A DNA stretch of 64,000 nt from Mesostigma viride (lineage: Eukaryota; Streptophyta; Mesostigmatophyceae; Mesostigmatales; Mesostigmataceae), in contig RPFO01000667.1 of NCBI GenBank assembly GCA_009746045.1, positions 2,588,317-2,652,316 of the forward strand, read 5' to 3'. Below are positions 54,394-64,000 of the stretch, one piece after another. The notes below the pieces were generated by a model. It saw only the letters and a list, made by a program, of their open reading frames with translations. It was not told the DNA's origin and did no database searches. The position numbers and the translations under genes were made by a program. How positions within the stretch are numbered: position 1 is the first letter of the stretch; the number at the start of each line of letters is the position of its first letter.

Positions 54394-54437
54394 GCTCATT
54401 TCTCGAACGGCTACGGGCGCGGGGGTCCAGGATATAA
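54394..54437 (+). pseudogene. Small unknown ORF interrupted by AGT-A, 3' part
   Basis: Continues the frame of 35631-35757 as RSFLERLRARGSRI-type residues with a stop at 54435. See the 5' part. Confidence 0.35.
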
Positions 54438-56848
54438 TTTCTCTTGCGGATCATGAAATTTAATGCAGGTTTACGGCAGCTATTGTGAGGCAACGTAGGC
54501 TCTAAAGAGCGATTATGAAGCTAGCTTAATGGTGTTGTCGAGTTTGTGCCGAAGCTTCCCGGTTTCTTTTACACTTCCGGCATTCAAGGTAAGAACCTAC
54601 GCAGGCCTGCGCATGTCGCCTTCGACGTATTCACGGAAGGCGCACCTTCCTTGTTCGCCTGGTCAATGGATGATGTCTTTTATTGTTCGAGCTTGCGTGC
54701 CAGCTTATGCATGAAATATTTCCACGCAGGCAGGTGCATTAACGTCGGCCTTTCGCCTTTTTTTCGGGCAGTTTCCCCGCAGGAAGCGCTCCATTTCTTT
54801 CGGTTGCATCGTCAGATTCCTAGCAATTTCGTACAATTTCGTGTAGTTCATGGCTGGCATGATAAATGCGCCGAGGTCAAGTTGTTGGTAACGTGTTGAC
54901 ATTTGTTTTCCATAATCCTTTGGACATGAGCTTGCTCAGACGCTTTGTTATGTGCCGGATCTGACACGCCTGTTTTAGTAACGACATCCGGCATGTGCCT
55001 AGAGGCTAACAAGCTGGCATCAGCTTCTTAGCAAATTGCCCTATTGGAAAGGAAGGTGAGAGTGGTTCTTTTGCTGGCCATACTGCATGAGTGGCATTGC
55101 ATTAGATAGGTGTTTCCATTGCTTTCCTTGAGCTATAACCATTAAGACTTCCCTGCTATGTGTGCAGCAAGGCAAGCTGGATAGGATGTGAATGCTTGGC
55201 AGACAACATGTATGATTTGCTGCCAAGTTTGCAGGCTGCAGTTGCCTCTGTTGCTTGGGCAGTCTTTCTAAGGTTTTTACACATATACTTGCTGAGTTCT
55301 TGGCATAAATTTACATGGTAACCTTGGGCTGAGCATAGTGTATGCTCTCTTGGTGCGTGTATGCCTAGCGATGGTGTTGCTATGCGCACGCTGGCAAGGC
55401 TGGCCATGCTGAGGGCAGGGGAGGGCAGATGAGGTGCCTAGCCTTTTCTTATGTTGTGCGATCGAGTTGTGCATGTTTTTTGGCTTCTTGGATGGAAAAC
55501 ATGATGTCTAGGTGGCCTTATACACAGAAAACCTCATTTAGCGTATGTTCAGGTTTTAGCACGCAAAACCTTATAACTTGAGCTAGACTTGTCGGAATGA
55601 CCTGGGACTTGGACCACTGCTGTCCCCCTGTTAGCCGGATTTTCGCTTGATTTTGTGGCCTTATCTGAAGTGTTTATGATATGTTTATTCCCAATGTCCG
55701 GTAAAAAAAGACCTGTTTTGCGGGGAAATTAATAACTGTTCAAGGTTTTGCCATTTCCATGATGTAAATAGCTCAGCAAGCTACACACTCAGGGAACTAC
55801 AAATGGTTGATTTTTGGTTGCCAACAAATGTGTGCATTGGCTGGGGCATACCCAGCCCTAATTAGCATCTTTTTCTATTTATAGCGCAATATTGGCGTAT
55901 ACTTGGGGGTAGTACCCCCAACAAGTGCATGGACAACTCACAAGAGATGTTATTTAGTGCCCGCAATCATATTTCAGCATTGTGCAAATGAATTTCAAGT
56001 GTTATTACCATAGTTCAATTTTTAAGGGTTTTGGGGTGCCACCTCCCCTTAAAGGGCTGATTCTGGCAGGAACGGCATTAAAGCAAGTCACACCGAACCT
56101 AGAACCCAGGTATGGTGGCTAACCTTCATGTCACTATAAGAAACTAAGCTTGGAGAACCACGAAGAAACCGATGGTAATAACGATCAGAAGGTAATTAAT
56201 AGAAGATTCAGCAGATGGGATATTACATTGCAAAAAGCCAGGTTCTGGTTGTCGACAGCAGAGACTGGCACCATGGGGAAAATGCGGCACGCACATCTTG
56301 CTAAATGTAAGAGGAGCATTGCAAAAAAGTCATGTAAAGGGAGTAAGAAAGAGCATGCATTCTAGCAAGGCCGCAGACAGATCAACGCGGACGACAATAG
56401 TATCGACTCTAGGAATGGGATGGTAGCAGCTACTTACCACAGGTCTCGAGCAAGAGCCAGTCTCTGCCATTCGCGCGTGGGCATCATGCCAGTTGGACGG
56501 CGTCGGTCACCCGCAATACACGCGCAAAATTGAAGGGGAAACGGCAACATAGAAGCATACATGCATAAGATGCTGAGCGCAAAAAAGCCATGGTAATGAA
56601 AACATTCAGAGAAAACACATGAATAGCTCTGAGAAAGATGGCCAGCTTTACCCGCAACGAAATGGCCTACGCATGAGCACTGACGGCCGGCATGCTAACT
56701 GTAAAGACGTCAAACCATACGATGAAACTTCGCTGACCCTAGTGGTTGAAGTCCTTGGCAGGCTCCAGAGGTCCTGATCGTGCAAGCGTAAAGAACTCCA
56801 TGATATATTATACCACAGCCGGCTATCTTCAAGGCCATACCTAGTGTA
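54438..56848. other. Unrecognised sequence between AGT-A and the LTR/piggyBac nest
   Basis: No protein family recognised. A minus-strand 65-codon frame (54902-54705, MSTRYQQLDLGAFIMPAMNY onward) is followed by AATAAA about 25 bp after its stop and could be a last exon. Other frames are short. Tandem repeats or TIRs were not obvious. Confidence 0.4.
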
Positions 56849-56853
56849 CTGTG
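56849..56853. repeat. 5-bp target duplication of the LTR element, left copy
   Basis: CTGTG here and at 63548-63552. Confidence 0.88.
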
Positions 56854-57362
56854 TGTTAAAGGGCATGGGGTTATTATGGGGACTTAAATTAATAATTTGT
56901 AGGTGGTGAATCATTGCCAACTTAAGCGTCAGGAGCCAGGAAAATTATTTGTTACGTCCATATGGTGTGGCTTTCCATGGCTACCTCAAGGTAGCGTGAA
57001 CATTGGTAATTATGGTAGGTGAGTGGTGGCGGCGGCCCTGGTATGGGCATGGGCCGACAATGGGTCGATAACGACAGCTGGTATGTTGGAACATGGTGCA
57101 TGCGCATGCATGACTCGGTACGGCATGGTATGACATGCACATGACACAATACTATAATCTGGTGAAGATAGTGACCAATGGTCCTAGTGCCATTGTACAA
57201 CTTGGCACATAGTCATAGTGTCCATTCACGTAGGACAAATCCCACTTAGGTACTACTATCCGAGCATATCTATTTGTTAATTAGGGCTCGAATACAATTG
57301 CCCGTATTATAGATTTCTGCACTGTCAGCATAATGGGCATATTCAAGACAGGATTCTTGACA
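56854..57362 (-). repeat. 3' LTR (left copy)
   Basis: 509 bp, TGTTAAAGGG to TTCTTGACA. One difference from the right copy (ACTGTCAG versus ACGGTCAG). Confidence 0.93.
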
Positions 57363-57372
57363 CCCTCCTTGC
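57363..57372 (-). promoter_or_regulatory. Polypurine tract of the LTR element
   Basis: The minus strand reads GCAAGGAGGG immediately before the 3' LTR, the expected site for plus-strand priming. Confidence 0.65.
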
Positions 57373-57879
57373 ACATGATGCTGTCTATAAATACAAATGC
57401 TAGATCCTGGGCGAGGGTAGTCGGGTACCTAAGTGGATTCCCTCCTTACACGACACCCTGGTCTTGATATAAAACAGCAAGAAAAATGAGGGCAAGGTTG
57501 TGTAGCCCCATATTGTCACATGGAGTGCGCCACACGAGGGTGGAGCCAAACTGGAAACAGGCTCTTAACCCCTAAACCGTCCTCGTGCCGATTTTCGACT
57601 GCGAGTTTTTCTCATGCCTCACGTTCGGCATGAGTTTGTGCGCCCTGTAGGGATTTGGCGGGAAGGTTTTGGCGGGAACCAACTAGACCCCCGAAAAGAT
57701 CTAGATTCACTCTATCCGTAGGACACTTGTCTGACCGTATTTGACCACCGTATCAGGGTGGAAACCCTGGTCAAAGTCAACAGGGTACCCTGGTGCATGC
57801 AGGTTTTGGCGGTAAAAAAAATTGACAAAAACGTACGAAAACGAAGGATGCGAAAAAAGGGGGGAGCGCGGACGTAGAC

Positions 57880-60303
57880 ATGGCGGACGAAATGCAGGCA
57901 GATATACGGACTTTCAAGGTAAAGAAGGGCATTTTCATTGCAGTGCCTGTGGAAAAGTTCGGACTAGACTGGGCGATACAGCAGTATGGGGAAAAACACA
58001 GCGAGGTACGTTTGCCGGGCAAGGTAGTGACAGTGAACAGGTCCGGAGATGGTGCACGTTGCTATTTCCCGGACGACAAGCTCACGTACCCATTCACCCG
58101 TGAGCAGATTTTCATATATTCGTGCAGCTCAGATGAGTACGAAGCTCTAGTGAAAGAATGCGCAGCCAGGAAGGTCCCAACGGCAGGTAGCAGTGACGAT
58201 GATAGCGAGCAGGGCCAGGATAGCGATTCTGACGCCGGCGAGGACGACGACGACAAATCCGAGGATATCGAGCTGCCCACACCGGTCAAGCGACGCGAGC
58301 CGGGGAAGCGCGCTGTCGGCAACCCGAAGAAGAACCCAGCCATCAGCCACGCCCCGAAAAGGCGCCGTCAGACCAAGGCGGCGGCCAGCGAGAGCGTTGT
58401 CTCGGACGCTTCCGATGACGACTTTGTTTACCAGAAGGGTGCGGAGGGTCCGGTGCCGAGCGGTGAGGCTGAGCTCGATGATTCGTTTTTTCCTGACGAT
58501 ACGCCTGCCACTGAGGAGCCAGCCGAGACCGTCTGGAAATTTGGTTTCGGCAAGCCAGGCGTGTTTCCTTTTCCCGATACTCCGGTGCTGTCGCCGATGA
58601 CGGGTACCGCCTGCTATCAAAACCTTTCCCCTGCCCAGCTCAAGTTTGGGCCCCTCGGGCTTTTCTCCCTTTTCTGGTCCCAGCGTGATGTCATGGCCAA
58701 GATTGTCAAGGAGACCAACGACTATGCTGAGCTCAAGGGGGCGGGCAAGCCAGGTGGGCGTGAGTGGCATCCGTTAACACTGCATGAGATGGGCAAATTT
58801 CTGGGCATCGTCATCACCATGGCCCTGGGCAGGTTCCCTTCGAGGGATGACTACTTTTCCAGCGAGGGGATGGGTGTGGCAAAGCCCGTCTGCTTCCAAG
58901 ACGTGATGCCGCAGAAGCGGTTCGAGCAAATTGCACGCTTCCTCCACTGCCAGCCGACTGCCCAGCGCCCTGCCCGCGACACTGACCCGAGGGCGCACAT
59001 CCTCTGGCAGACCCTGTGGCTCGAGGAGCACCTCAACGCCGCGTACATCAAGTACGTGAAGCCCGGGGACCGCATCGCGCTGGACGAGCGCTCCATCCCC
59101 ACGCGCCACAAGATGTCCCCCGTGAAGTGCTTCAACCCCACGAAGCCCGAGCAATTCCACATCAAGCTGTTCGCTCTGAACGACAAGACGGGCTACCTGC
59201 TCAAGGTGGAGACCTACGACAAGGTCAAGGAGGAGGACCACACGTTCAAGGTGGTGACGCGCATGGTGTCCGTGCTCGAGCGCCCCGCCATCGTCGCGAT
59301 GGACCGGTTCTACACGAGCAAGCGCGCCATCGACTCAGTCGCTGAGATGGGCCACCGCGTGGTCGGCACCATCTGCGCGAACCGCAAGGGGCTGCCCTTC
59401 GATGAGGTGGCGAAGCTCATGCCCAAGAAGAAGGAGGTGGAGCAGGGTGACTACGCGTGGGCGGCAAGCAACGAGGGGCACCTGCTGTGCAGCTGGCAGG
59501 ACAAGAAGCCGGTGTGGACCCTCTCCAAGGGGCTGGGCGCCCTTGCGGAGGTGGCGGTCACCCGGCACGGCGGCCACACCGGGGTGCGGAAGACGGTGAC
59601 CGCACCCCACAACATCGTGGAGTATTGGCTCACCTACAAGGCCACGGACGTGTGCGACCAATACTGCGCCGAGTACGACGTGTGCAAGGCCCTTGTGACG
59701 AGGGTGTGGTGGGTGCGCCTGCTGATGGGGCACTTCGCCAACGTGCTCACCAACAGCTACCTGCTGCACGTGATGATCCACACGGAGTCCAAGACCGCCA
59801 TGACCCACTCGAGGTTCCTGAGCGTGCTGGCCAAGGAGCTCGAGGCGAACGCGTGGCCGGGCGCAACCGTGCCCATCCGTGAGCTGCAGGCCGCGGACAT
59901 CCCCCTCAGCCGCACGGTGGGCCGATTTGGCCCCCTGCACTACCCCGCCAAGAAGATCCCGTGGGTGGAGCAGGTGCTGTGCCAACTGTGCTGCGCGCAA
60001 GGCAGGAAGCACAAGACCTCGGTCATGTGCGAGCACTGTGACATGGCGTTCTGCAGCAACAGCGAGCGGAACTGCTTCGGCCTCTTCCACTCCGGGCAGG
60101 TGGAGGGGCTGGACTTCAACGTGACGAAGCAGCGGGTATGGCAGCGCCTCTCCCAGCGTGGCGAATGCGCCAAGAATTTCAAGGGCGCCACTACCACGAG
60201 GGGGGCAGCAGCCACCACCCGGAAGCTCAAGGGGGTGGCGCGGCGCCGCCATCTCAGGGCGGAGCATGTCCGCCTGGGATATAGTCCTACGGAGGCTGAC
60301 TAA
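57880..60303 (+). CDS. piggyBac transposase, 807 codons
   Basis: A DDE-type cut-and-paste transposase that excises and inserts at TTAA. The ATG at 57880 (MADEMQADIRTFKVKKGIFI) is the first in frame. Residues about 95-225 are acidic and basic low complexity (disordered). The catalytic domain spans about 240-680: Asp402 in IALDERSIP, Asp475 in AMDRFYTS, and Asp590/593 in TDVCDQYC. A Cys-rich C-terminal domain CQLCCAQGRKHKTS..CEHCDMAFC (about 700-740) is the DNA-binding ring/zinc module of the family. It is longer than the insect enzyme because of the disordered N-terminus and C-terminal tail. No stop or frameshift. Confidence 0.95.
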   Translation: MADEMQADIRTFKVKKGIFIAVPVEKFGLDWAIQQYGEKHSEVRLPGKVVTVNRSGDGARCYFPDDKLTYPFTREQIFIYSCSSDEYEALVKECAARKVPTAGSSDDDSEQGQDSDSDAGEDDDDKSEDIELPTPVKRREPGKRAVGNPKKNPAISHAPKRRRQTKAAASESVVSDASDDDFVYQKGAEGPVPSGEAELDDSFFPDDTPATEEPAETVWKFGFGKPGVFPFPDTPVLSPMTGTACYQNLSPAQLKFGPLGLFSLFWSQRDVMAKIVKETNDYAELKGAGKPGGREWHPLTLHEMGKFLGIVITMALGRFPSRDDYFSSEGMGVAKPVCFQDVMPQKRFEQIARFLHCQPTAQRPARDTDPRAHILWQTLWLEEHLNAAYIKYVKPGDRIALDERSIPTRHKMSPVKCFNPTKPEQFHIKLFALNDKTGYLLKVETYDKVKEEDHTFKVVTRMVSVLERPAIVAMDRFYTSKRAIDSVAEMGHRVVGTICANRKGLPFDEVAKLMPKKKEVEQGDYAWAASNEGHLLCSWQDKKPVWTLSKGLGALAEVAVTRHGGHTGVRKTVTAPHNIVEYWLTYKATDVCDQYCAEYDVCKALVTRVWWVRLLMGHFANVLTNSYLLHVMIHTESKTAMTHSRFLSVLAKELEANAWPGATVPIRELQAADIPLSRTVGRFGPLHYPAKKIPWVEQVLCQLCCAQGRKHKTSVMCEHCDMAFCSNSERNCFGLFHSGQVEGLDFNVTKQRVWQRLSQRGECAKNFKGATTTRGAAATTRKLKGVARRRHLRAEHVRLGYSPTEAD

Positions 60304-61587
60304 GAATGCTAGCATTTGTTGCCTACGTGGCATGGCATTTGGCCTTTCCTGCCCGCGCTCATGCGCGCCGTGTATCACCATGGGCCGGCATGGTTTGAAG
60401 TGTGTGTTATTGTTTCATGGACCCACCTGTGCATGTGTTATTTGGTTTCATGTTGTTAGCCTGGGTTATTGTTTCATGGTCATGTCTTATTAGCTTTCAT
60501 GTTTATGCATAACTTGTGCAGTTTGAAAATCTGCTCCGTGATGGTCACAGTGCCACCTATTTCTAGTTGGCAATTTTCAGTGTTACTGCATGCATGGTCC
60601 CTTGGTCACTAATTTATCTAGGAGTGCTGGGATGTTTTGACTTTGTGTCATTGAAGGTCCATCATGCATGTAAAAATAAGTACCACAGTATCAGCGGGTC
60701 TGCAAGCATTTACGCTTATTGTGGCATATATTTGTGCCACATAGGCTGGAATAAACATAATCATGCATGTTTCATGCTTACCTATCATTTCCATGTTCAA
60801 AACTGCACTAGGATGTTTATTCTAGCCCCCCAAAAACTGGTGACTCAAAATAGTCACCAGCTATTTTTAGCATTATCTTGTGGGTCCCTGGGTGAAACAA
60901 GACATGTAAGTGTTTGGATGTAGTGCTTGGGTACAGTTGCAGTCCCCCCTGAAATACTAGGGTGAAATCCAAGGTATACGTGCTCCATCATGCATGATAA
61001 GGTTGTGAACCCCGTACTCGCGGCCCGCGCGTAGTCGTCTCCAATCATATCCGGCAGGGACCTGCAGCGGTTATGGCAGGTATTGGTGGCACACAGGTTG
61101 GAATAAGTGTTAGCATGCATGTTTGCCCATACTCCATGCTTACCTATCGTTTCCATGTTCAAAACTGCACTAGGATGCCTATTTTAGCCCCCAAAAAACT
61201 CGCGACTCAAAATAGTCACCAGTTATTTTTAGCACCAGCTGATGGGTCCCTGGGGTAGTTACAATTTTTAGTGTTTGTATCCCATCCTAACTAAAAAATC
61301 TATCTACAAAACCAACCCCAGGGTCAACTCATTGAGGAAAGGGGTCTATCATCCATTATAAGGGTGTCACCGCGCACACTCACCGTACCCCCCTGAGGGG
61401 GGGGCTATTTATAGAGCAGGTGGGGCTAGCACTGGGACCACCCACTATACCCCCAGGTGGGCCCTAATATGGTTATGCTTGGTTCCTAGTATGGTCTAGA
61501 AAAAATAATTAGGCTGAATGGGGGCACCTGTGGCATACTGTGCAACTCGTGACTCATTTTAGTCACGAGTCAAAGACGGTTGAGGGG
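60304..61587 (+). repeat. 3' region of piggyBac with internal duplication
   Basis: A block of about 165 bp (60733-60900) is repeated with divergence at about 61085-61258. Both contain CATGTTCAAAACTGCACTAGGA and an ACTCAAAATAGTCACCAG hairpin-like phrase. A related TGACTCATTTTAGTCACGAG palindrome lies near the right end (61549-61569). These may be transposase-binding or subterminal sites. Confidence 0.65.
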
Positions 61588-61591
61588 TTAA

Positions 61592-63038
61592 ACTGTAAGG
61601 ACTGGTTGCTCAGTGTTGAGTCTGGATGCAGACTGTAGCCGGTACTGGTTGATGCCAGGGTTGCAGCTGGAAACGTTGGGTACTGGTAGCTGCTGGTAAA
61701 CCGGTGACGTCAGCTGTTGTGTGTGCACACACGATCTATGCTGTGTGTGGGTACAGTGTCTTGTGTGGTGCTGGTAGTGCTACTTTGACTTGTTTGCCAA
61801 CAGGGTTTGGTGCAACTTACTGCAACTACTACAAGGTGAACTGTGACGTGAGGATGTAGAGCTGGTTGCTGGACTGCTACTTGCTAGCTAGACAAGTGCG
61901 TGCAGCTGACTGCAGCTACTATCTACTCTACGCCTGTGGTGGAGAGTCATGCATGTGCTGCTGGGTGCTACTACTTCTCCTTGCTGGCTAGGCAAGTGTG
62001 GGTAGCTGCCTGCATGGACTATGCAGTGTACTCTGTTCCTGCTGGTGTTGCCTGCTGTGCTTGTTGATGCCAGTGTGATGGTGCTGATGGGACTGTGCTG
62101 TTACTGCTGCCTACATTACAGTATGGGGCAACTGGTTGCTAGTGGGTGTCTAGTGCTGGCACGTGATAGTGCAACTAGCTGTTACTGCTGCTAGTGGTGC
62201 CTGCAACTAGTTAAATGTGACTGAATTATAAAACTGCAACTAGTGCTGAAAACAACGTGGGGAGTTAGTGAGCACCCTCCTTAGTGTGGTGTGCAGCTGT
62301 GTCAGCAGGCTGGCCTTGAGAGCAGGACCCAGGGAATGTTCCCTTTTTTCTTGGAAACTTGGAGCATGGCAGGCTCTGGGCTCTTGAAGTGATGACCGTT
62401 AAAAAAGAATTCCGGTTTAAAAGAATGCGCCCAAAAGAATGTTGATGCCACGCGAAATGGTGCCGGTACAAAAGAAAGACCGGTTCTCATGAAAAATTCT
62501 TGAGGTAAACAGCTCCGCCGATTTCTCGTCGATGCTCACAGCTCGCGCGGCTCAGTGGGAGCCCGTCAGTGACCCCGCGCCGATTGAACGCACTGCACTC
62601 GGCCAAAAATGTGCTGCCAGGTAAAAAATCACTGGCGCTGCCTGGAACCAGAGCCGGCACCTTTTGAGTGCCAGGCTTCAGTGCCGACGTCCCCATCACC
62701 GAAATGTTGGCGTTTGATCAGTTTCGGGCATATATAAGTATAAAAGCGTAGATCTGGCCTGCGCACCGGAGCTTGGGAAATTCTTGACGGATTTTAGCGA
62801 CGGTAGGTGTCACCCCGAATATTTGGTGTTACCACACGTTGAAGTAGGTCGATTGAACGCCTGGAATTTCACGGTAGCATCTGCGCCATAATCATGGTCG
62901 TATCAAGTACAAGAATTCGACCAAGCTGCTCCGTATATGAAAATATTAACGGTGATCAAAGCGCTCAATAAAATGTGAGCTGCCGCTTAGAGGTTGGTTA
63001 ATTCCGTTGAAAGATCTTGCCCCGGACCTCCGATACCA
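61592..63038 (-). other. Interior of the non-autonomous LTR element
   Basis: No gag, pol or other recognised protein. 61600-62260 is a CTG/GCT/ACT-rich low-complexity stretch. On the plus strand GCATATATAAGTATAAAAGCG at about 62728-62748 is a double TATA-like motif, and about 75 bp downstream GACG/GTAGGT resembles a 5' splice site. A captured host promoter and first exon is possible but unproven. Confidence 0.45.
63026..63038 (-). promoter_or_regulatory. Primer binding site of the LTR element
   Basis: The minus strand reads TGGTATCGGAGGT immediately next to the 5' LTR, identical to the gypsy element's primer site at 5431-5443. Confidence 0.88.
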
Positions 63039-63547
63039 TGTTAAAGGGCATGGGGTTATTATGGGGACTTAAATTAATAATTTGTAGGTGGTGAATCATT
63101 GCCAACTTAAGCGTCAGGAGCCAGGAAAATTATTTGTTACGTCCATATGGTGTGGCTTTCCATGGCTACCTCAAGGTAGCGTGAACATTGGTAATTATGG
63201 TAGGTGAGTGGTGGCGGCGGCCCTGGTATGGGCATGGGCCGACAATGGGTCGATAACGACAGCTGGTATGTTGGAACATGGTGCATGCGCATGCATGACT
63301 CGGTACGGCATGGTATGACATGCACATGACACAATACTATAATCTGGTGAAGATAGTGACCAATGGTCCTAGTGCCATTGTACAACTTGGCACATAGTCA
63401 TAGTGTCCATTCACGTAGGACAAATCCCACTTAGGTACTACTATCCGAGCATATCTATTTGTTAATTAGGGCTCGAATACAATTGCCCGTATTATAGATT
63501 TCTGCACGGTCAGCATAATGGGCATATTCAAGACAGGATTCTTGACA
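63039..63547 (-). repeat. 5' LTR (right copy)
   Basis: 509 bp, the promoter-side LTR in the direction of transcription (leftward). Confidence 0.93.
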
Positions 63548-63552
63548 CTGTG
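63548..63552. repeat. 5-bp target duplication of the LTR element, right copy
   Basis: CTGTG, matching 56849-56853. Confidence 0.88.
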
Positions 63553-64000
63553 CACCTACCGACATCCATACTGATACGCCGCGTTTGCTACAGAAATCAC
63601 CGCATTTAGCGGACCTGCAGCGCTTGTTATTCAGTTGTTGCATTCATTGGTTACGTATGGAAATCGGTTGCCCCATCGCTCGAGCTAGCGTGTATGTGCC
63701 CTCACTGCCCGCTAGCCCCAGCACTGACTGTTAAGCATGGACTTGCCTGCGAACAACGGCTACGTCAAACGTTTTTTTGAAATTTGCGCAAAAAAAAAGA
63801 TTGCGACTAGGTCACATCCGTAGCCAGCGGCAGGCGGAATGTCACGAGTGATTCCAGCCAAGCGATCTTCCGTATTGTCATGACAGCTTACCTTTCCACT
63901 GGTTACTACTCGTCTCAAAGCCTTTTAGAGCGGTCGGAGCCGCAAACTGCCGATAAATTTGCAGGTACAGTAACTAGTATTCACCAATGAAAGCCACAGG
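63553..64000. other. Right flank, nothing recognised
   Basis: No gene, repeat or RNA feature that I can support in this 448-bp end. Confidence 0.5.

Larger units (their letters stand above)
57569..61587 (+). mobile_element. piggyBac transposon, apparently complete
   Basis: Ends CCCCTAAACCGTC and, inverted, CCCCTCAACCGTC (12 of 13 identical) sit between TTAA target copies at 57565-57568 and 61588-61591, the signature of piggyBac insertion. Length 4019 bp with one large intact transposase ORF on the plus strand, opposite to the host LTR element. Likely still or recently active. Confidence 0.94.
56854..63547 (-). mobile_element. Non-autonomous LTR retrotransposon carrying a piggyBac transposon
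   Basis: Two 509-bp LTRs with TG...CA ends differ at one base that I noticed. CTGTG duplications flank the pair. The primer site (TGGTATCGGAGGT) adjoins the right LTR on the minus strand and a purine-rich tract adjoins the left one, so transcription is leftward. Without the 4-kb piggyBac insertion the interior is about 1.65 kb and lacks gag and pol: a large TRIM or LARD-like element. It must be mobilised in trans. Confidence 0.92.

Noticed and set aside
56854-63547. LTR element and piggyBac as one chimeric transposon
   Set aside because: piggyBac has its own TIRs and TTAA pair and lies opposite to the LTR element's direction, so it is a simple nested insertion until more copies show otherwise.

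Overview
This is a eukaryotic nuclear window made almost entirely of nested transposable elements. I see no bacterial-style operon, rRNA or CRISPR array, and no intact single-copy host gene that I can name. Introns cannot be excluded, since splice-like motifs occur. A PAT/Kangaroo-type tyrosine-recombinase retrotransposon, Ty1/copia-like and Ty3/gypsy elements, an RTE-like LINE, an L1 ORF1-like protein and a piggyBac transposon together suggest a green alga or a related protist. That placement is an inference with low confidence.

Layout. (1) 1-6134: Ty3/gypsy element on the minus strand, running off the left edge. It sits inside an L1 ORF1-like gene (6135-6588, continued at 31517-31719). (2) 6589-31516: a 24.9-kb element with very long terminal inverted repeats (about 2.6-3.0 kb without later insertions), flanked by a 10-bp target duplication whose removal rejoins the L1-like reading frame. 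Its TIRs carry subterminal repeats and a compound (TGGA)n(TGCATGGA)n microsatellite. A complete PAT/Kangaroo-like retrotransposon (8692-15003) has inserted in the microsatellite of the left TIR. The interior holds an RTE-like LINE (about 16973-26117, minus) that was split by copia-like element AGT-C (19080-25580). (3) 31720-35757: mostly non-coding sequence with a MITE-like foldback repeat and a 1.96-kb non-autonomous split-repeat element. (4) 35758-54388: copia-like AGT-A, split in its gag by copia-like AGT-B (37688-48488). AGT-B is itself split in gag by a tandem array of a miniature element with perfectly palindromic terminal repeats (39906-41437), and its 3' LTR contains a 785-bp TIR element. 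(5) 54394-56848: unrecognised sequence. (6) 56854-63547: a young non-autonomous LTR element (minus) carrying an apparently intact piggyBac transposon (57569-61587, plus).

Most interesting are four LTR-type elements (AGT-A, -B, -C and the palindromic miniature). All end in AGTTA...AACT or AGTTAG...CTAACT instead of TG...CA, and all have 5-bp target duplications. The three coding members share an order of gag-integrase-protease-RT-RNase H, a protease active site reading DTN/DTQ instead of DTG/DSG, and HGDD instead of YVDD in RT. Two carry an extra ORF before gag. Together they look like a distinct copia-related lineage.

Quality caution: nearly every long retroelement ORF has several single-base frameshifts although LTR pairs are almost identical, and one N gap is flanked by an 850-bp duplicated contig end. 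Base-level and assembly errors are therefore likely, and 'pseudogene' calls on young elements may be artefacts.
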